Origin: Plumapathes pennacea | Lineage: Eukaryota > Cnidaria > Anthozoa > Antipatharia > Myriopathidae | Direction: 5' to 3' | Length of the DNA: 64,000 nt | Assembly: GCA_964036295.1 (NCBI GenBank) | Contig: OZ038471.1 | Coordinates: 7,500,001-7,564,000 of the forward strand | In this document: piece by piece, positions 30,582 to 42,216 of the stretch | Numbering within the stretch: position 1 is the first letter of the stretch | Layout: every line of letters starts with the position of its first letter | Position numbers and translations under genes: made by a program | Notes under the pieces: generated by a model | Database searches by the model: none | What the model saw: only the letters and a program-made list of their open reading frames with translations | What the model was told of the DNA's origin: nothing

Positions 30582-31937
30582 AAACTATTCTGTATGGCTT
30601 TTATGGTTGTTGTATTTATATTTTTGATTCTGTGTATTGATGGCCAAATTGGCAAAATTATGCATTAATTGCAACACGGCCATTCTTTGTAATTGTTTAT
30701 TTTCAACGAAGAACAGCTGAACAAACATACATGGTGATATTTTGTTCCTGAATGTTCCAAAAAATTTTGAATCTGAACTCATGTTTATCAGACCACTGAA
30801 TGTGTTTTGTTATTATTTGCTGCATTTTCATACACAAGGATCGAAGAGAACACAATACTGTATACATGTGTTTGTACTTTGATTTACCATTGCAAAAGCT
30901 GTAGTTTGTGTTTTTTAGAATATTTGCCAATTTTTACTACAGTATTAGTGCCTAATTAATTTACAGTGATTTATGATCTATGCAGTGAAGTTTCTTTAGC
31001 TGTTCATATGATGATGTGCATTTGTTTTTATGCCATGTACACTTGACATTACGCTCGGGGATAACCAAAAACATTTATAGCAGTGTTTTGAGGAAAGAAT
31101 TGGCCTCTATTATCAGGACAACAAGTATTTATTTACAGTGCACCAGTTCCTTTGCAGCATCCTTCCAAGATTTATGTCAATTGTGGATGAATAGTACAGG
31201 TTAGCTATGAAAGTGCATTGTATTGTGTACATCATGTGAATTATCTTATTAATCCACTTAAAACTTGGTGCCTTTTCTGATTTTTGTAGGAGCAAAGAAA
31301 GAGGTTCCTTGGCTAAACTTACACTTCGGTCCAAATAGAAGTTCAATTTCTATGTTGTTTATAGGTAAGTACTGTATAATAAATTTGCAACAATATGTAC
31401 CAAAGACAAAAACCTGAACATGTGTTTTCATCTCCAGAGATCATGCTAAAGGAAATATTAAAGTGAAGGAATCATGCTGAGAAGTCAACTCCTGTGCTGT
31501 TAAGGGATCCTCATATACCAAGTCACTGACATCATGAAAGTGTAAGATTGTCAGGAGCCAAAAATGAACTCAATGCTGATGTGTACAACCCGATTGTCTG
31601 GTCCAACAAGAATGCCAAAGGAAAATGTTCTCAAAAGCATTGGCCTGAAAATTCTGTATATTCTGTTGAGTAGCCACAAAAAAATTTCGGTATATCTGTA
31701 TGTTTTCTTAAAATTTGGAATGGTACTGTACTGTGCTCAAGTGGATGACATGCTCAGAGCCAAGTATTTTTTTTCTATGTGTACCTTTTTGACACAAGGT
31801 TTTGTTATTTACTTATTTGTTAGAGGGTTGTTTGCTTTTTATGAAGGAAAACTTCAGTACAGTTATGTAATATAAGTGGCAATAACATGTAAGGCCAGCA
31901 CCAAGGTAGACAGTAACCAATGTTGTAACAACAAGTT
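30582..31937 (+). other. Region after the Helitron-like ORF; possible small exons, unproven
   Basis: Two stretches look exon-like. One is 31291-31364 (after TTTTTGTAG, before GTAAGTACT), encoding a segment with EVPWLNLHFGPN. The other begins at about 31555 after TTGTCAG, encoding ELNADVYNPIVWSNKNAK. Phases could follow the donor at 30570, but I recognise neither and they may be remnants. Confidence 0.3.
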
Positions 31938-32152
31938 TAAACCCTTTCACACCTAAGAGTGATCAAATTCAATTTCCTCCTTCAGTTGAAAGTGTACTGT
32001 ATTGTACAGTATAGAGAATATATAGCTTTTTGTACCTTTTTGGTTAAGTGAATGCTGACTAAACTGTCACTTCTCACTACATAATTTATTTTATATAATG
32101 TATTTTGAAAAAGCTGAGAGATTCTGCATTTAAGCTTGGGAGTGAAAGGGTT
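31938..32152. mobile_element. MITE family D (CCCTTTCAC-ended), diverged copy
   Basis: It starts AACCCTTTCACACC-TAAGAGTGATCAA and ends TTAAGCTTGGGAGTGAAAGGGTT. It aligns in layout with 43071-43280 and, reversed, with 37351-37552. Confidence 0.8.
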
Positions 32153-32741
32153 GTTTACCTGTATTAAGTTCATGATAGTTATTATTCCCTTATCCTCCAA
32201 GGGATTGTGCTCCTGCATGCTTTTGGTTGAAGAGTACGTCCTACTTTTTCCTACAAGGTTTTGGGTTTTCGTACCAGGCAGGAGCACTTGATGAAGCTTA
32301 TATAACACAAATGTATGATAAAAAGGGCACACAATGATTAGTGTGCTGTATGATGATGATGACAATAAGATTAAGAATAAAAAAAATTGATGCTGATATA
32401 TATGTTGTTTTCTTATTGGGTCAGAGCTTAGTAACACAAAGTTACTATATTTCAGACCACTCTTTTTCTCTTTTAAGTGTTCAGCACTTGGTATAGTACA
32501 AGTAGTAAAACGTTATTTTAATACGCTTGCCCCGTCAACTACAACAAGCTGGTTACATCAAAGGTCGTATAAAATAGACACATTACTTCTATGTTTATTT
32601 TTTTCCGTCGAAACTTCTAATATATGCCAGTGCAGGACGGAGTGAGGGGGTATCTGCGATTATCGTATTTCTAGTATACAGATACGTATGAATTATTGCA
32701 ACAAAGAAGCGGTGAAGACATAAACATTACTTCAAACCTTA

Positions 32742-32905
32742 TATACAGACACAGCATTTCGCCGTTAATTAACGGCGAGATTTTCTGTCTGTATATAGGG
32801 AGACAACATTTCGCCGTTATTTAACGGCGAGATTTTCTGTCTATATATAGGAACACAACATTTCGCCGTTAATTAACGGCGAGATTTTCTGTCTGTATAT
32901 GCGAA
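32742..32905. repeat. Three 52-bp tandem units, each with an 18-bp perfect palindrome
   Basis: CGCCGTTAATTAACGGCG begins at 32760 and again at 32864. The middle unit at 32812 has one changed base (TTATTTAA). Each palindrome is followed by AGATTTTCTGTCT and a TATATA tract. The exact 52-base spacing is close to five helical turns. The array has the look of a multi-site binding element for a dimeric protein, or of hairpin-forming RNA; no function is established. Confidence 0.92.
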
Positions 32906-33934
32906 ATGTTTCGTCGGTATATAAGGATCATTCAGAAATATTTTTTGGCGATATTTTGTTTGCGTATGTATATATAGTTTATCACGAAATTCGCCATATT
33001 CATAACACCCCAAGGGATCAAGCCCATCAAGGGCCAAAGGGAATTTTCTACGTGCAGTTGAAGTTCAAAATAAAACATTTTGGGCATATCGAAGCAACGG
33101 AGACTGAGTGCCATGAACTGGTTTAAATAAAAAGTACACTTCATCGCAATTAACGACTGATTAAATAACTTAAATGTGGTCTCAGCTTACGCGGGTCTTC
33201 GCGCGCTTTCTCAAAACATGGCTCAGACACTACCGGGATACCGCAGAGGAAGCAAAAGAGAAAATTGAAGCGTTCGAGACAAGAACTTCGAGCAGATTCT
33301 GTTACGTCCGTTCAGATAAAAACTTCGGCAGGATTGGTGACTGAGTACACTTCTGACTGAAAACTTAAGTACTGGTATTTTAAACCACGGCAAAAGGAAG
33401 ATCTAAAGATTAGAAGCCCAAGATAGTGAAATTTCCGGTATCATGTCACCATCGTATCACATGACCGCTTGGCATTGATCATATGTCATCGGGTGTTTTT
33501 TCCAGAGCAGCTTTATGTAAAGTAAATTTTAAACGTGTGTTGTTGTATCCAGTATTGAATGGCTTGAGACCTGAAGAACATCCCTGCAGCCAACACTGAG
33601 AACCTCACCTCACTTCTACCCTTCCCTCCATCCCCATCCCTCTTCCTCCCCCTATCTCACATTCATACTCATTTTTTCCATGTATTTTTATTGAAAACAA
33701 TAAAAATAATTCAGCAATAAAGGAAATATTGAAAAAATATTCACTTGTCTCTTGGGTTCATATTACATCAGATCCTACTAAGAAGCCACATAAGGTACAG
33801 TGGAGAGATGAGCAGATCCCATTTTCTGGGGTCCATTCCTAATTCTTGGAGAGAAACTCCACGACAATGTAAATAGTGTTTCTATCAAAAAGCGTTCAAA
33901 CTGAACACGTACAGTGAACAGGACATTAAATTGT
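32906..33934. other. No gene seen
   Basis: The frame at 32899-33126 is short and shares no recognisable motif. A polyadenylation-like cluster (AATAAAAATAATTCAGCAATAAA) lies near 33700, but no upstream coding exon on the plus strand is clear. Confidence 0.4.
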
Positions 33935-34265
33935 GGCGAACCTCCATTTGAGGCGTGTGAACAAGTGCCCAGCGGCAAGCATTAGTCACAACACTCAAAA
34001 GGAGGTCTTTCATGAAACGAGGTTGTCCGTCGAGGTTCAACTGTCTGTCTGTCCGTCCGCCCTTACACTGTGCTTTTCAATTGAACAATATACGATAAGT
34101 CGACTTCTGCAACTTACGAGGTAGCGTTGAGCTGTCGGAAGACACCGCCATCACGCATCACATGGCTGGCGCGTGACCTGAATGCTAATGAGATTCAGCA
34201 TGAATATTTAATGAACCTTCTTTTGAAGCGTGTGAACGAGTGCTAACCCAGTCGAGGCTTGATGA
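33935..34265 (-). repeat. Inverted flanking repeat, right arm
   Basis: Reverse complement of the 29020-29360 blocks: CCTCCATTTGAGGCGTGTGAAC, AGTCACAACACTCAAAAGGA and CTTTTGAAGCGTGTGAACGA. It is immediately followed at 34296 by an arm of the GATGGCCCTGGGGACGAGG palindrome seen at 13.76 kb. Confidence 0.8.
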
Positions 34266-36367
34266 TTCGGCGCCCGCGATCCTTTCCGCAACCTCGGATG
34301 GCCCTGGGGACGAGGTTGGCAACGGTTCAGCGGAGCCATAAATAAATTGTCTCTTGCATTACTGCAGGCACTAAAGACATGACGGTGTAACAAGTTAGAG
34401 AAAGCTGATGTTCTTTTACACTCTCTTTTGATTTTGTTCAGCTGGTTCTGTGTCCTTCTCCTGCCGTTTTTGCCGTCACTTTTCAGGTCAGCGCCAAATG
34501 ATGGTTAATGATGTTTCAAATAGTTCTGGCTGTCATCTGTTTTCAAAAACATGATCTACAGACGCGCGTCGACCTGCAAAGCATCTGAATTGCACAAAAT
34601 AAAATAAGAAAAAAAAAAGCTGTTGCAAAAGCGAAAAAATTTCCAACATCAAAGCTGCTGCCTTGGGTACGGGAACCTCTTTTTCAGACATTCTCTGTTG
34701 TATTCTTTACATTTTATTTCGTGAGTTTCTTCTTTTTCTATTTGTTTTTTTGTTTTTGTTTTTTGTTTGTTTGTTTGTTTTTTTAGCGGTCTCTTGCGTT
34801 ATAAAGGATCTTCAAACACGCGTGAATAAAAGTATGCAATGGTATTTGACCAGCCCAATACTATTTGAAATGTTTTCAAGGGGCCGGTACAAAATCACGA
34901 GCGGGAAAATTATTGCCGAATTAAACGGAAAACGAACTAAAATCGATGATGATATATAATTCGTTTAGCGCAAACAAAATAAACCTTTTTTGTTTTCGAC
35001 GGACAGAGATTGGATGAATTGCCGATTACTACTTCGGGTCTGTTTCAGGCAATAGGCAGGATTCTAGGTTGGACTCAAAAGAAGAATGCATACCATCATA
35101 GACTTTTGAACTTAGCAACTTTAATGCGTAATCCGCGTGGCTGTTGCTTTACTACATTTTTTTGTTAATCAATATTGATGAATAAGTACCGTTTGAAGTA
35201 AAAATGGACAATAATATAATTGTTGACCAATAAGCGATGTATATCTTCATTCTAAAGCTACAACACAAACGTACAATTTCAACTAACAGCTTGGTAAAGC
35301 TTGAGTTAAGTGAATTGCAGCTGGAGCTACTAACGCTCAAATGAACCCGCTCTACAAAATCTAATGACATTTCTGACCAAATCAACAAGATCTTTCTGTC
35401 GTGTAAAGGTGGCCAGTTGTAGCAACCAGAAATACTTAACCTTCCAACGTCCGATTTGGATCAGCCCTACAAATCTAATGTACTTGACCAGGCAGCGCAG
35501 ACCTACGACGTCACTTACGTTGGTCAGCGTTCGCCACCATTACTATGTAAAGTCAGGTGAAACCTGGAGTCATCAAATGGCAAGTTTATAGCAACTGTAG
35601 CCAATCAAGCGTCTGAAATTCCGATTTTAATCGGGATACAAAACCTAACGTATTTTCAACAGACTTTGTTTGCGTCTATAATAGCCTGTACTTCCCTCTG
35701 ATAAGAAACTTCAAGCACCAGGACGGGAGAGGACGGCGGCAACGTCGGTGAAACAGTAAAACTAGTTACAGAAGACAAAAAGCGCACGTGAATATCTGAA
35801 ATCGACTTGATCTTGGGGGTCGTCGTGCTCTCGCGTGCGACTCCAAATACTTCTTTATTAGGTTGTTGTCAGGATGTGCAAGGCATTCCGAGAAACTACA
35901 ACAGACGTTCTTCTTAGTAAGAGACAATGAAAAGCAATACAACTTCGGCAAAAACGGAACAAATTGAACAACCTAAGAATACAAGACAAAGTTACGAAAA
36001 CAAAAAGAACATGGAGACACTTTTATTTTTCCTGTTCGCTCGCGTTGCCGTCGCCGTCCTGGCTGTCCTAGTTATCCCTCTTGCCTCTTCCATTACTGCA
36101 GGCATGACTGTAAAAGATTAATAGACTAATCTAAGCAACAACTGCAGGTGTTATAAACCAAAGAACTATAACAAAACCTGCATAACAAGTTTTTGTAGGT
36201 AGATATATGACCAACTCACGGATTAATGCTTGGCAAAGAAGGTTTGATATTCGCTTTGCGCACGTCTGTGCTACTCCAAGCCTATAAAACTCACATCAGA
36301 AACACGCAATAAGTAAATAATAGGAAAGAGCCACGCGGAATTGGCTTTCTAAGGCTTTTTGGCCACC
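34266..36367. other. No gene seen; downstream flank of the adhesion GPCR
   Basis: The interval is AT-rich with a T/G tract at 34737-34782. Small frames have no domains. The part near 36000-36367 is probably the 3' region of the minus-strand GPCR gene; a reversed AATAAA lies at 36024, too far to be a confident poly(A) signal. Confidence 0.4.
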
Positions 36368-39300
36368 TCACGACTGCGCCTCTTCTTTGGAGCCCTCGTG
36401 AGCGAAGGCTTGGGCAGGAGTCTCTTGCCGAGAAGCATCACCAGGTGACGTCACGGTAGTCTCCTCGACGTCATCAGCAACGTCGATCGTGTGGCATTTT
36501 AGGGTTTGCAGCTCAATCCTTTCGTGGCGTTTTCCTGGTGGAGCAGCTTCGGTGTTAATGACGAAGGACTGTTTGGTCGCGGCACTGGTTCCTGCGTCTT
36601 CTGCAGCGTTATCTTCGGCACTTTTCATCGCGACTCTGTCGTCATGTGCGGTAGTCAAGTTCTTCCGGGAGACTGAAGTGTGGATCTCGATTTCCACAAT
36701 GTGCTCTCTTGGCAGCCCCGCCTCGTTGTCGGAGTCGCAGCTGGCTTCACTGGGGATGTCCTTTAGTGATAAATCTTGAGGTCGCTCGAGATTCTCGTTC
36801 CCTGCAACTTTCTTCCTGTTCTCCACCTCGTTTCGTTTGTGCATGATCACCTACTGCAGCCTCCTTACTCGTGTCAAGTTCTCAGTTACCTTTTTGAAAT
36901 GAAAGTAAAATTGCAATCATTTCAGTTAGACAAGAACTCGAACGGTGCCGCGCGGCACAACTCGCTTACGTACAATCAATTTGGGTGCGTAAATTACTTG
37001 ACAGCTTGACCAAATCAACTACCCTATTCCCAGACCAAAAAGACAAAATCTATACCCTACTTCAGACAAACATTTTGAAAACGATACCTTTTGACGTAGT
37101 ACATACCTATATGGCTAAAATAAACGAGTACCCCCACCCAGGGGAATCCACATTGCTTGCTTTTAATTCTGATATGTCCCCTTTAATTGCTTGTTTGATT
37201 ACTTAATGTATACTTAGTGGTGAAAGTACTAAATTATAACAGTGTGTACATTAACAATCATGATTACTAACCTCGTCCCACCTCCAGGTGTTAAAGAAAA
37301 ACACAAGGAATCCCTGAATGAACAAAAATAAATTAAAAACAAAAGACGCTTTAACCATTTCACTATCAAGCTCAAAATGCAGACTCTCCTAACTTTTTAA
37401 GAAACCATGTATGAGCAATGTAGTGAGATTTGATAGTTTTCATCTAAGCAAGCTATCGAAAACCAGGTTCCCCATATTGTGTGATATGATCTCTAGTGAG
37501 AAACTGAAGAAGGAAATTAAAGTTGATCACTCTTGGGAGTGAAAGGGCCAATCCGAAATATCCAGAACTTCTTCATTATTGTATATTCCGTGCCCGGCAG
37601 TCTTTGTAAAATTTGTGTAACTTGAACCTGAATGAGTTGTAAGTAGTATTGTTGAGTTCACAACAATGGTAACTTTAGTTACCTGCGCAGAGTTGAGGAT
37701 CACAAAGATGTATTTGGGTGCCACGTGGTCCAAGGGCAGAGTCACAAAACCGATGATCCAGGTCAGACCCAACAGGGGAAACAAGATCAAGCAGGTGCGG
37801 GCGGTTTTCCTAAAAATCATCCAACAACAAAAAATGATGCACTTAAACTAAATTACTGTAATTAATTAATTAAGTTATTAACTAATTAGGGCACTCATTA
37901 TATCAGTGTGAACATTACCAGCTGAAACTGACTCGATAGAAGAAACAGCTTGTCCGATTAAACGAAGCTACTGTTCTACAATTTTCCGACAATACTGCTT
38001 TTGACCTCTGCCACTAGCATGCATAGACGGTGTTTCCGTTCGTTTTCAGGCCAAGTTCGATTAGAGTGTAAAGACTGGGGCCTGTACAAAAGCTTCGCCC
38101 AAGGGGCCCTATCTTACTTTCGGATTCGGATCAAATTTGGTCTGACAGCCAGCTATGCAGCCAGGGTACTCTGCCACTTACTTGAAGTTATCAAGGAGGG
38201 GGGAGATGCTGTTGTTTCGCTTTCGCTGGATAACAACTCGCAGAGCTTGGCCAAAAATGAAGCAGTTTATCTGCAGATAAAACAACACCAAATACAAGAA
38301 ATCAATATATATTTTTTGGGAAAAAACGATTAAAAGGGGAAATACTACAATGCGACACATTTACCAGGGTGACGAGAGAAATGAATGCAATGAAGGTCCA
38401 GTAAGCTTCGCCCCCAGGTCGCACCCAGCAGCTTTTTGGAGATAAACACATTAACGTTTAGTTAGAGATAATACATGGCAGGAACTCGTTTAAAGTCTAA
38501 TGCAATGAAAAATAGGAACACATCTTGGAAACTGACCCAATTGGCGAAACGTGATTAACTGACCGAGTAAGCCAAGTGGGTTAAGAAAGTCCTGGTCTAA
38601 ACAAAATTCAAACAATAGCCATGCTTATCGGACAACGGCTAAACGTCGTCTTTATAAACCGACTCCAATCCATGTTCTAAATTTGCAATTTAAGTTTGGC
38701 TAACCCTGTTCTACGGCGTTCCCCTAAACTTCAATTTAGCGATAAACTAGGTCTAAGTTAGACTTGTTTAAAAAACCGACCCAGTGTGTTTATGAAGTAG
38801 CTTGACCTGAATTCAGAAGTCAGAAGTTACAGCAAAAGAGCAAATGTAGATCAGTGACTCAACTTACATTTTGTCGCTCACATATTCGTCGATCCCACCA
38901 TCCGAATACGCAGCGATGATGACTGGTACAGCGGTCAGGCAAAGAGGGACAACTTGGAGGTCAGGAACAAAGCATTAGAACGGAAAAGATTCAGGAACAC
39001 GAGACAAGATCTATTGCTTACCTGATTTTGCCTTTGAGACTCGTCTCTCATCTAAGATTGTTTGTTGATTGTTCGTCATCCAAGTTGATTTCTTTGCGTG
39101 ACAAGCACGTAAAGGTGGTGTTACACTGGTCGATTTGCAACGATACGATGTTGTGCTAAAAATCGTTCAGGTGTAACATCCTATTGCGAACAATTTTTCG
39201 TGATGTTTGCAGTGCTGCAACACGTTGATTAAAAAACTTGCAACACCGTTGCGTGAATTTGGAGCAAATCGGCGTTGCAAATCGTCGTTGCAAATCAACC

Positions 39301-40152
39301 AGTGTAACACGAGCTTTAAACTGATTTATCATGGGTTATGAAAATGTAATTTTGAGCTGGTTTTCAGTTTCAGTTTCTTTCTTTCTTTTTTTTTTTTTTT
39401 TTTTTTTTTACTGACACAGATACACAAAGCTGATAAATTTGAACGTGAGTCACAATGAGAAAGAGGAGAGAAAAGGAAAGACACAACTTACGCCAACCAA
39501 AAGCGTGGTAAAGCAGCATTTTCTGTCTTTTTTTGAAAACGCTCGTAACACGTCGATACAGCTGAACTCCTTCAAGGAACATCCAGGCAAAGGTAACTAC
39601 CAAGAAATACTTAGTAACCACAACAAATGAGATGCAGGCCGGCTGAAAGAAAATGACAGGGAAATTAAGATAGAGATAGACTACAAAGCCGAGTTGCTAT
39701 TATAGACAAAGTAAAGTAAAAATTAAAGTAAATAAATAAAAATTAAAATTAAAAAAATTAAATAACAAGACGTAACTGATCTTTTTACAATAATACTTAC
39801 TATAAATTACAATATCATAGCCAACACAGGTATAGATAAAAGACAAGATGCAGAAAAGACAGTACAGCAAAAACTTACACAAGTATGAACATAAAATTAG
39901 AAGCTGTTGATTAGTATCAAGTCACAAACCAAACAAAAAATAAGTGTAGTAATACATATACATTATAAGTAATACCTGGCTGTACCAAAATTTCTTTGAA
40001 TATTTTACATTAGTTTCTGGATCGCATCAAATCGATGCATGAATCTCACCCGGTAACGTTTAGCGTTGATTCCAATCATGAAGAAAGTCTGACTAAAGTA
40101 TAGACTCACTACCAGACCCAGCCTTATTTGCGCCTTCTCTTTTCTGAAATTA
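36368..40152 (-). CDS. Adhesion-type (class B2) GPCR, seven-helix region in eight exons
   Basis: I assembled this from consistent GT/AG borders and phases: 40152-40050, 39642-39492, 38952-38868, 38431-38365, 38270-38182, 37809-37683, 37313-37272 and 36850-36368. Reading through gives TM2 (IRLGLVVSLYFSQTFFM), TM3 (TFAWMFLEGVQLYR, the class B2 hallmark), TM4 from HAFGW into CLTAVPVIIAAYSD, ECL2 with a conserved CW, TM5 (WTFIAFISLVTL plus next exon), TM6 (FPLLGLTWIIGF), TM7 (YIFVILNSAQ plus GFLVFFFNTW) and a ~150-residue acidic, Ser/Thr-rich cytoplasmic tail. These receptors are cleaved at a GPS site in a GAIN domain and signal through G proteins. I could not find TM1 or the GPS/GAIN exon upstream, so the 5' part is missing, diverged or broken. 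Upstream on the same strand is an IgGFc-type exon that could be its ectodomain. Introns hold MITEs at 37351 and 39110. Confidence 0.85.
37351..37552 (-). mobile_element. MITE family D, reversed copy in a GPCR intron
   Basis: The left end TTAACCATTTCACTATCAAG and right end GATCACTCTTGGGAGTGAAAGGG are the inverted termini of the family seen at 43071. It lies between the two TM7 exons of the adhesion GPCR. Confidence 0.82.
39110..39318. mobile_element. MITE family A, copy 2, in a GPCR intron
   Basis: The ends TAAAGGTGGTGTTACACTGG and CCAGTGTAACACGAGCTTTA are inverted. The interior (AAAAATCGTTCAGGTGTAAC, ATCGTCGTTGCAAATC) matches 230-466 in opposite orientation. About 209 bp, between the TM3 and TM4 exons. 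Confidence 0.88.
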
Positions 40153-40908
40153 CTGAAAGGAAACAAACATACATTATATATCAAAGATCAATGTACATTG
40201 TCAAAAAGTACTCTCTCGTTGCCTGATTCTGCATGAAAGGTGGGCCTCGCGGATTTGGTATAAAAAAATAACAGGAATTTTTTCAGACCTGCTGATCAGT
40301 CACTGCCGTGAAGTCGGATTCTGACCCCACACACCATTCCGCATGAATGTCACCTGTCACATTTTTCTTTTTTTTTTCAAGAAATTGTTTTGTCCGAATG
40401 TTGGCCGTCAACTTCAGCGATCTTTCATCGTCAAAAAGAGCCCGTTTTCCCAGTAGCAATTTAGGCTAGGTCACCCAAACTGGTTGAAAAATGATCTCAT
40501 ATGACCAAACATACATTTTAGTTTGTAACTAGTAAAAACGAAGAGGCCTCCAATTTGCAACTCTTGTTCTCAAAACTAAATCAATCTTTCATTAGGCAGG
40601 CAGTAATTCGAGCCTTGGACACAAAACAGTCCGCCATTGACAGCAATTCAAAGAAGCTCTATTTGAGCAGCACATTATAAAGTTCGTGAATTGTGTATGC
40701 TCATCAGCAAAATTAGGGGGATCAATTTGTACGTCATTTTCACCACGAGTTATTCGTCTTGAGTCAGAAACAAAACTGTTCGTTAAGTTTTGAAAAGAGG
40801 TCTAGATCGAGAATATGAATAATGTCGGTAGTTGCTATTTTGCCAGTTACTATCAATGTAACGACTCACAGTTGAACCAAGGCTTAATAATGTAAAAATG
40901 TTAATAAA
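40153..40908. other. No exon found (expected location of TM1 and GPS exons)
   Basis: Between the TM2 exon and the IgGFc exon I see no reading with a GPS-like CxFW...C...CxCxHLT pattern and no clear hydrophobic TM1 exon on the minus strand. Confidence 0.45.
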
Positions 40909-41092
40909 TACAGTAGAACCCCGCTATCTCGAACTCTCAAGGAAAGCAAGAATTAGTTCGAGATAGTGGGGGATCGAGATAGCGGAGTTCTACCAAGAGA
41001 AATTTCTACCAAGTTCATTTCCGGGGGAAATCGGATTCTGTTCGAGATAGCGGGAAGTTAGAGATAACCGAGGTCGAGATAGCGGGGTTCTA
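40909..41092. mobile_element. Tigger/pogo-like MITE
   Basis: The ends TACAGTAGAACCCCGCTATC and GAGATAGCGGGGTTCTA are inverted, with further CGAGATAG repeats inside. The CAGTAGAACC start after TA resembles Tigger/pogo termini. The right end lacks the final CTGTA, so it is slightly truncated. It is non-coding. Confidence 0.85.
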
Positions 41093-41290
41093 ATGCAAAC
41101 GCAAGAAATGAGAATGAGAAATGATTTCCATGACACAAAACTTAGATCTATTCGAAAAGAAGGAAATAGATGAGCATGTCTTATGAAATAACCTCACTGT
41201 TTGATGATATCACGGACAGTTCTGAGTAAATGCATAGGCTGCAGGTGTATACAGATAATCACTCTGTTCAGATGACGTATATTTACTTAC

Positions 41291-42172
41291 CGGAGGAAGA
41301 ACTGTCATAAATGGATCTGTAGCCCAGGAATCGGCAGAATCACCTTTGTTGTACTTGACAACAAGGCAGGGCTTGTCACACAATATTTCACGAGAATCGT
41401 TCGAAGGAATATCATATTCGGCAAAGTCTCCCTGATCAAGTGAAGAGCGACTGCCACCAACACTTATCGCGGTTTCATTAAAAGCGGCCAAAACACGGAA
41501 TATGTCTCCCGCCGTTCGCATTGGTGTGGGACTGGTCACATGATGACTCCCCCGGTGATTCACGGGAGGGATCTGCTCCACCAGATGGTCGCATGCCCCA
41601 AATCTAACATTGGTGCACTGGTTTCCAGAAAATACAGCCACTTTCTTGCTGGACTCTACTTTGGTTCCAGTCAAGTCAGCGCTGCTTCCAATTTGTAACA
41701 TTTCCAACTGATTTCAAACTGATTTCCAACTGATTTCAAACATGACCTACATAAAGACTCTCTAAAATACAAATTTGCTATTAGATCACAAGCTCCTAAC
41801 ATCTGGAATTCCATTCCACTGTCAATTCGCCAGTTGCTGAAACAATTTAACTACAAGAGGTTATTGAAGTCATATTTCCTACACCTCACTTACTAGTTCA
41901 CCCTACAACTATACTAACTATATGTATGCATGTAGATATGCCTTTGATAATTATATGCATGTGCGTGTATGCATATGTATGTGTATGTTTCTGGCTAAGT
42001 GTATTTATAGTAATAATGTACTGTATAATATATGCTTGTGTATTAGACCAATAATTTATGAATGTGCATAGCACATTTCTCTTGTAATTTTAGCACTTTA
42101 TCCCTACCAGTCTACTCCTGTATGTTCCCATAGCACCTTGCATTTTTCATGTTTTCACTAATCTGCTTACTA

Positions 42173-42216
<44 letters not shown>

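Noticed and set aside
36985..37206. Plus-strand frame inside a GPCR intron
   Set aside because: Short, no recognised domain and no promoter or splice support; the minus strand holds the real gene.
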